Of a stretch of DNA of 64,000 bases, positions 60,264 through 64,000 are shown piece by piece. This DNA is from an uncultured Eubacteriales bacterium (GTDB taxonomy: Bacteria; Bacillota; Clostridia; Oscillospirales; Acutalibacteraceae), in NCBI GenBank assembly GCA_934456435.1, contig CAKSHH010000005.1, positions 112,575 to 176,574 of the forward strand. The letters are read 5' to 3'. The translations under genes were made by a program, and so were the position numbers. Positions within the stretch are counted from its first letter, which is position 1, and each line of letters begins with the position of its first letter. The notes beneath the pieces were generated by a model. The model saw only the letters and a program-made list of their open reading frames with translations. It was not told the origin of the DNA and searched no databases.

Positions 60264-61760
60264 ATGGCTGACAGATACTTTATCGCAATAGACCTAAAAT
60301 CATTCTATGCATCTGCGGAGTGCGTTGACCGCGGACTTGATCCGCTTGACACCAATCTCGTTGTCGCCGACCCGACAAGAACCGACAAAACTATATGTTT
60401 AGCCGTTTCACCGTCCCTGAAAGCCTACGGCATACCGGGAAGAGCAAGACTTTTTGAGGTTTGCCAAAAGGTCAGGGAAGCAAATGCACAAAGAAAATTT
60501 AAAGCACCGAATCACAGCTTTACAAAAAAATCAACATCTGCCGCAGAATTAAAAAGCGATCCGTCGGCTGAGCTTGATTTTATAACCGCACCTCCGCGAA
60601 TGGCCCGTTATATGGAAATAAGCACCCAAATATACAACATTTATTTGAAATATATTGCGCCCGAAGATATCCACGTTTACTCGATTGACGAAGTGTTTAT
60701 CGACGTAACAAAGTATTTAAAAACGTACCGTCTTTCTGCGCACGAGCTCGCCGTTAAAATGATTCTTGACGTGCTGAACACTACGGGAATCACCGCGACC
60801 GCCGGAATCGGCACCAACCTCTACCTTTGCAAAATTGCAATGGACATCTATGCCAAGCGGTGCAAGCCCGATAAAAACGGAGTCAGGATTGCCGAGCTTG
60901 ATGAAATGAGCTACCGCCGCATACTCTGGGATCACCGCCCGCTAACGGATTTTTGGAGAATCGGCAAAGGGTACACAAAGAAGCTCGAAGCCCACGGACT
61001 GTACACAATGGGCGACATTGCGCGGTGCTCAATCGGCAAGGACAATGAATATTACAACGAGGATCTCCTCTACAAAATGTTCGGTGTGAACGCAGAACTG
61101 CTCATCGACCATGCCTGGGGCTATGAACCGACAGAAATCTCGGATATCAAGTCCTACCGACCCGAAAACAGCAGTCTCAGCTCAGGCCAGGTTCTTCAGG
61201 AACCTTATGATTTTTCAAAGGCGCGGCTTGTGCTCAAGGAAATGGCTGACCTTTTGTCGCTTGACCTTGTCGAAAAGGGGCTCTGTACAGATCAAATCGT
61301 ACTGACTGTCGGATATGATATCGAAAGCTGTACCGATGCCTATAAAGGCGAAACCGAAATCGACCGCTACGGCAGAAAAAATCCCAAGACAGCTCACGGA
61401 AGCCAAAATATCGGCAGATTTACCTGTTCGACAAAGCTTATTACCTCGGCGGCAATGACGCTTTTCGACAAAATAGTAAGCGAAATTCTGCTTGTCAGAA
61501 GAATGTATATTGTCGCTAACCATATCGTTCCCGAAAAAGAGGCAAAGAAAGAAAAGGACTATGTTCAGTTGGATCTGTTTTCTGACCCTCAGGCGGAGAT
61601 TGATATTGAAAACGCTGTAGAAAAAGAAAAGGATATGCAAAAAGCTATCGTTAATATAAAAAAGAAATTCGGGAAAAATGCTATTATTAAAGGTATGAAC
61701 CTCAAAGAGGGCGCAACCGCGCTTGAAAGGAACAAACAGATCGGAGGTCACAAGGCTTGA
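60264..61760 (+). CDS. Y-family DNA polymerase (UmuC/ImpB type)
   Basis: This 498-residue protein has AIDLKSFYASAECVDRGLDP at the N-terminus and VYSIDEVFIDVT with the catalytic Asp-Glu. GIGTNLYLCKIAMDIYAKR is typical of the UmuC/DinB palm-thumb. It includes an extra stretch near residues 80-105. It copies damaged DNA. ATG 60264 is chosen because CGGAGG sits just before it; a 51-bp longer frame is rejected. It overlaps the yolD-like gene's TTG by 4 bp. This type often sits on mobile elements or SOS modules. Confidence 0.9.
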   Translation: MADRYFIAIDLKSFYASAECVDRGLDPLDTNLVVADPTRTDKTICLAVSPSLKAYGIPGRARLFEVCQKVREANAQRKFKAPNHSFTKKSTSAAELKSDPSAELDFITAPPRMARYMEISTQIYNIYLKYIAPEDIHVYSIDEVFIDVTKYLKTYRLSAHELAVKMILDVLNTTGITATAGIGTNLYLCKIAMDIYAKRCKPDKNGVRIAELDEMSYRRILWDHRPLTDFWRIGKGYTKKLEAHGLYTMGDIARCSIGKDNEYYNEDLLYKMFGVNAELLIDHAWGYEPTEISDIKSYRPENSSLSSGQVLQEPYDFSKARLVLKEMADLLSLDLVEKGLCTDQIVLTVGYDIESCTDAYKGETEIDRYGRKNPKTAHGSQNIGRFTCSTKLITSAAMTLFDKIVSEILLVRRMYIVANHIVPEKEAKKEKDYVQLDLFSDPQAEIDIENAVEKEKDMQKAIVNIKKKFGKNAIIKGMNLKEGATALERNKQIGGHKA

Positions 61761-62164
61761 ATGGAAAATATGATGACATTATAAACCTGCCTCACCATAC
61801 CTCAAAAAAACATCAGCCTATGTCGCGCTCCGCCCGCGCGGCTCAATTTGCTCCCTTTGCCGCAATTACCGGACTTGACGACGAGCTGGAAGAGACGGCG
61901 CGTCTGACAGATAAAAAAATTGAGCTTGATGAGGCAAAAAAAGAGATACTGAACCGAGACTTGATTTTTATCAGAGATAACCTACAGTCAAACATAACTG
62001 CTACCGTAACCTTTTTCAGAAGCGACGGCAGAAAGGACGGCGGCGCATACATTACAAAGCGCATAACTGTGCGAAAAATTGATGAAATTGCAAGAAAGCT
62101 GATTACAGAAAACCGCGAAGAAATCGACATAGACGATATATTTTCAATTACAATTCATAAATAA
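61757..62164 (+). CDS. YolD-like protein, partner of the Y-family polymerase
   Basis: This 135-residue protein carries MSRSARAAQFAPFAAITGL, the YolD-type signature. A charged helical stretch (DELEETARLTDKKIELDEAKK) follows, then a small beta-rich end. Function is not established; YolD-like genes lie beside umuC-type polymerases in many Firmicutes. The start is TTG 61757 with GGAGGT 8 bp upstream, overlapping the polymerase stop (TTGA). Confidence 0.82.
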   Translation: MNGKYDDIINLPHHTSKKHQPMSRSARAAQFAPFAAITGLDDELEETARLTDKKIELDEAKKEILNRDLIFIRDNLQSNITATVTFFRSDGRKDGGAYITKRITVRKIDEIARKLITENREEIDIDDIFSITIHK

Positions 62165-62187
62165 AGCCGCAAAAGCATATTTTGTTA

Positions 62188-62215
62188 TTGACAGCTTGCA
62201 TAATTATGTTATAAT
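62188..62215 (+). promoter_or_regulatory. Sigma-A promoter for the nhaD-like gene and its leader
   Basis: TTGACA (62188-62193), 16 bp, TATAAT (62210-62215). Predicted transcription begins at about 62222, giving a leader of about 208 nt. Confidence 0.75.
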
Positions 62216-62220
62216 CTTAC

Positions 62221-62339
62221 AGTAACCTGATTTTGTCGAGATATTCGACAGCAAGTGGTGGAGTCTGTCATAGAACGTTTTGTTCTATTTGTTTCAGGTT
62301 ATACTGGTCGTTAATATGCTTTCAGCTTCGATCTTTGCA
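62221..62339 (+). ncRNA. Candidate riboswitch-like aptamer upstream of the nhaD-like gene
   Basis: P1 (62223-62230 with 62294-62301, 8 bp) closes a junction with P2 TGTCGA/TCGACA (62234-62239 / 62245-62250) and P3 ATAGAAC/GTTCTAT (62270-62276 / 62282-62288). The joining strand 62251-62269 is unpaired in this fold. Bases 62260-62269 (GGAGTCTGTC) pair with 62340-62349, the terminator 5' arm, at 9 of 10 positions including one G-U. This fits ligand-controlled termination. The class is not assigned; Na+ (DUF1646) or Li+ (nhaA-type) riboswitches are the candidates to test. Confidence 0.6.
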
Positions 62340-62373
62340 GGCAGAATCCGTATGGATTCCGCCTTTTCTTTTT
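62340..62373 (+). terminator. Leader terminator of the nhaD-like gene
   Basis: GGCAGAATCC-gtat-GGATTCCGCC forms a 10-bp stem with one A-C mismatch, then TTTTCTTTTT. It lies 57 nt before the start codon, within the leader. A second small hairpin TTTCGC/GCGAAA follows (62371-62388). Confidence 0.82.
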
Positions 62374-62429
62374 CGCTTTTTTGCGAAAGAGCGACGGAAC
62401 ACCCGAAATAATTATAGGAGTGTAAATCT

Positions 62430-63803
62430 ATGAACCCAATCACAATCACAGCCCTGATTCTTTTCGCTGTCACCTACATTTTGATGATGGCATTCCAAAA
62501 GATCAGACCCTACGTTGCGATCGGCTCCGCCGTAATTTTCATTGCTCTCGGCGTGATAGCCTCTGTCTCGCCCGATCTTTTCGGAAACGGATTTTTCGCA
62601 GTCGGTACCGAAACCTATTCCTACGGCTTCAAACAGGCTCTCGGCGAAATTGACTGGAATGTCATTATGATGATCGCCGGAACGATGGGAACCGTTTACC
62701 TTTTCATCGAATCGAAAATGCCGCAGCTCATGTCCGATATTCTTATTTCAAGAATGCCGAATATGAAATGGGTAATTGTCGCCCTCTCGCTTTTCGCAGG
62801 CATCGTATCCGCTTTTGTCGATAACGTTGCAACAGTTCTCATGATAGCTCCGGTTGCCCTTGCATTCTGCAAGAAAATGAACATATCACCTGTTCCATCG
62901 ATAATTTGTATTGCCGTTTCTTCAAATCTTCAGGGCGCGGCAACTCTCGTCGGAGATACGACATCCATTCTTTTGGCAAAGGCCGCAAACCTTGACTTTT
63001 CCGATTTCTTTGTCGATGACGGAAAACCCGGTATGTTCTGGGTTGTTCAGGCAGGCGCAGTCGTCAGCGCACTCATAATTCTCTTTATGTTCAGGAAAGA
63101 AAACGAGAAAATCGAGTTCAGCGGACGCACAAAGGTTGAAGACAAATTCCCGACATTCCTCCTTGTTGCGACAATCGTGTGCCTCATCGCCGCATCATTC
63201 ATTCCCTATAAGGACACCGCAGCAGAAGGTCAAATCTATAAGCCCGACATCACAAACGGACTTATCTGTATTGCTTTCTTCATTATCGGAGTTATACGCG
63301 AAGTTGTTTTCAAGAAGAATTACCAAATCGTCAAAGCAACACTCAAGGAGATTGACTACTATACCATCGCTCTTCTTATCGGACTTTTCGTCGTCATCGG
63401 CGGAATAAAGAGCGCAGGTGTTATTGACGTTATCGGAAATGCCATCGCAAAACTCGGCTCAGGCTCAGAGTTCATTATCTATACGATTATTGTTTGGATT
63501 TCCGTTATTCTTTCGGCATTCATTGACAACATTCCGTATACGGCAACGATGCTTACTATCGTTCCTGTCATTGCTTCCGATATGGGTATGGAGCCTAAGC
63601 TTCTCTACTACGGACTTCTGTGTGGAGCAACACTCGGCGGAAATCTTACTCCTATCGGCGCCAGCGCAAACATTGCCGGAATCGGAATCCTCAAGAAAGA
63701 GGGCTACGAGGTTAAAGCCACAACCTTTATGAAATACGGCGTTCCGTTTACCCTCGCTGCCGTTATAACAGGCTACATACTTCTCTGGCTTATCTGGTCA
63801 TAA
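62430..63803 (+). CDS. NhaD/ArsB (ion transporter superfamily) permease
   Basis: This 457-residue membrane protein has about 11-12 TM segments. The two repeat motifs AFVDNVATVLMIAPVAL and AFIDNIPYTATMLTIVPV (helix-breaking DN pairs), and GATLGGNLTPIGASANI, are typical of NhaD-type Na+/H+ antiporters and related SLC13/ArsB carriers. It likely expels Na+ or another ion. The start is ATG 62430 with GGAGTG upstream. It has its own promoter, structured leader and terminator. Confidence 0.88.
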   Translation: MNPITITALILFAVTYILMMAFQKIRPYVAIGSAVIFIALGVIASVSPDLFGNGFFAVGTETYSYGFKQALGEIDWNVIMMIAGTMGTVYLFIESKMPQLMSDILISRMPNMKWVIVALSLFAGIVSAFVDNVATVLMIAPVALAFCKKMNISPVPSIICIAVSSNLQGAATLVGDTTSILLAKAANLDFSDFFVDDGKPGMFWVVQAGAVVSALIILFMFRKENEKIEFSGRTKVEDKFPTFLLVATIVCLIAASFIPYKDTAAEGQIYKPDITNGLICIAFFIIGVIREVVFKKNYQIVKATLKEIDYYTIALLIGLFVVIGGIKSAGVIDVIGNAIAKLGSGSEFIIYTIIVWISVILSAFIDNIPYTATMLTIVPVIASDMGMEPKLLYYGLLCGATLGGNLTPIGASANIAGIGILKKEGYEVKATTFMKYGVPFTLAAVITGYILLWLIWS

Positions 63804-63824
63804 ACCAACCGAAGATAAAAATTT

Positions 63825-63868
63825 CACCCGTACTGTTTGTGTAACAGTACGGGTGTTTTAGTTTCTCT
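63825..63868 (+). terminator. Terminator after the nhaD-like gene
   Basis: CACCCGTACTGTT-tgtgt-AACAGTACGGGTG is a perfect 13-bp stem followed by TTTTAGTTTCTCTT. Confidence 0.9.
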
Positions 63869-63892
63869 TGTAAAGTTAATATTTATAGAGTA

Positions 63893-63973
63893 ATCCCCCT
63901 GCAAAGGAATCCAATGCAGGGGGATAGTATTGGGTTGGGTTGGTGTTAATTGAAAGGATGAGTTTCAATTAAC
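63893..63973. repeat. Two perfect hairpins of unknown role at the right edge
   Basis: ATCCCCCTGCA/TGCAGGGGGAT (63893-63903 / 63915-63925, 11 bp) and GTTAATTGAAA/TTTCAATTAAC (63945-63955 / 63963-63973, 11 bp) flank a TTGGG-TTGGG-TTGG run. No gene is visible here, and the window ends at 64000. Confidence 0.7.
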
Positions 63974-64000
63974 GTTGCGGAGGATAATCAGGATACGCGG

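Noticed and set aside
62233..62433. 66-codon frame in the nhaD-like leader
   Set aside because: It lacks a ribosome-binding site and covers the stem-loops and terminator; its codons follow the RNA structure rather than a protein pattern.
1..64000. CRISPR arrays, insertion sequences, prophage, rRNA operons
   Set aside because: No regularly spaced repeats, transposase or integrase frames, phage structural genes or rRNA sequence were seen.

Overview
The window is chromosomal DNA of a spore-forming, low-to-mid-GC Clostridia member, most likely of the Oscillospirales/Ruminococcaceae type. The evidence is the sporulation genes (spoIVA, spoIIID, cwlD), the Firmicutes-only RNase M5 and RNase J, an NADP-type glutamate dehydrogenase, strong AGGAGG ribosome-binding sites, and many TTGACA/17/TATAAT promoters. 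No phage, insertion sequence, CRISPR array or rRNA operon is visible. It is mostly housekeeping DNA with long minus-strand operons.

Layout. 1-7.4 kb: a minus operon alaS, HIT protein, phosphoribosyltransferase, comEC, holA, rnmV (cut by the left edge). 7.5-12.8 kb: ftsK/spoIIIE, ygiQ and a secreted metallo-beta-lactamase-fold protein (minus). 13-17.6 kb: a LacX-type epimerase (plus), a GH13 alpha-glucosidase with a leucine-rich-repeat protein (minus), and a D-2-hydroxyacid dehydrogenase (plus). 17.7-20.6 kb: spoIVA and a CPA2 Na+/H+ antiporter (plus). 20.6-24.1 kb: spoIIID, an asparagine synthetase and a DUF4832-type protein (minus). 24.2-29.2 kb: two sugar-phosphate isomerase-like proteins, a glycosyltransferase, metY and metA (minus). 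29.4-32.1 kb: tRNA-Lys, an S4-domain protein, glpQ-like and dapA-like genes (plus). 32.2-34.5 kb: a YgjP-type metallopeptidase (minus), then AlaX and a LOG-family protein (plus).

34.6-44.2 kb is a long minus operon rnj, gdpP, rplI, dnaB, tilS, hpt, ftsH covering RNA decay, c-di-AMP turnover, replication, tRNA modification and proteolysis. 44.5-49 kb: rnhA (plus), cwlD-radA (minus), a two-gene TSUP transporter (plus), ruvX-vanZ (minus). 49-58.5 kb: a minus run tmk, DUF2156, GNAT, DJ-1, mltG, U32 peptidase, murE, PBP1, ruvX, vanZ, dominated by cell-wall synthesis. 58.7-60 kb: gdhA. 60-62.2 kb: a Y-family polymerase and a YolD-like partner. 62.2-63.8 kb: an NhaD/ArsB-type ion transporter behind a structured leader.

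The most interesting non-coding signal is that leader (62216-62429). It holds a three-stem junction followed by an intrinsic terminator, and the unpaired junction strand is complementary to the whole 5' arm of the terminator. This is the architecture of a transcription-terminating riboswitch, plausibly cation-responsive. Second is the metA/spoIIID boundary, where a terminator hairpin, a sigma-E-like promoter and the spoIIID ribosome-binding site are superimposed in about 60 bp. Others are a ComEC whose nuclease-like domain has lost its metal motif, a MurE-like ligase without the usual Arg of DNPR, and an RNase J with a long lysine-rich head. All assignments come from reading the sequence; no database search was possible.
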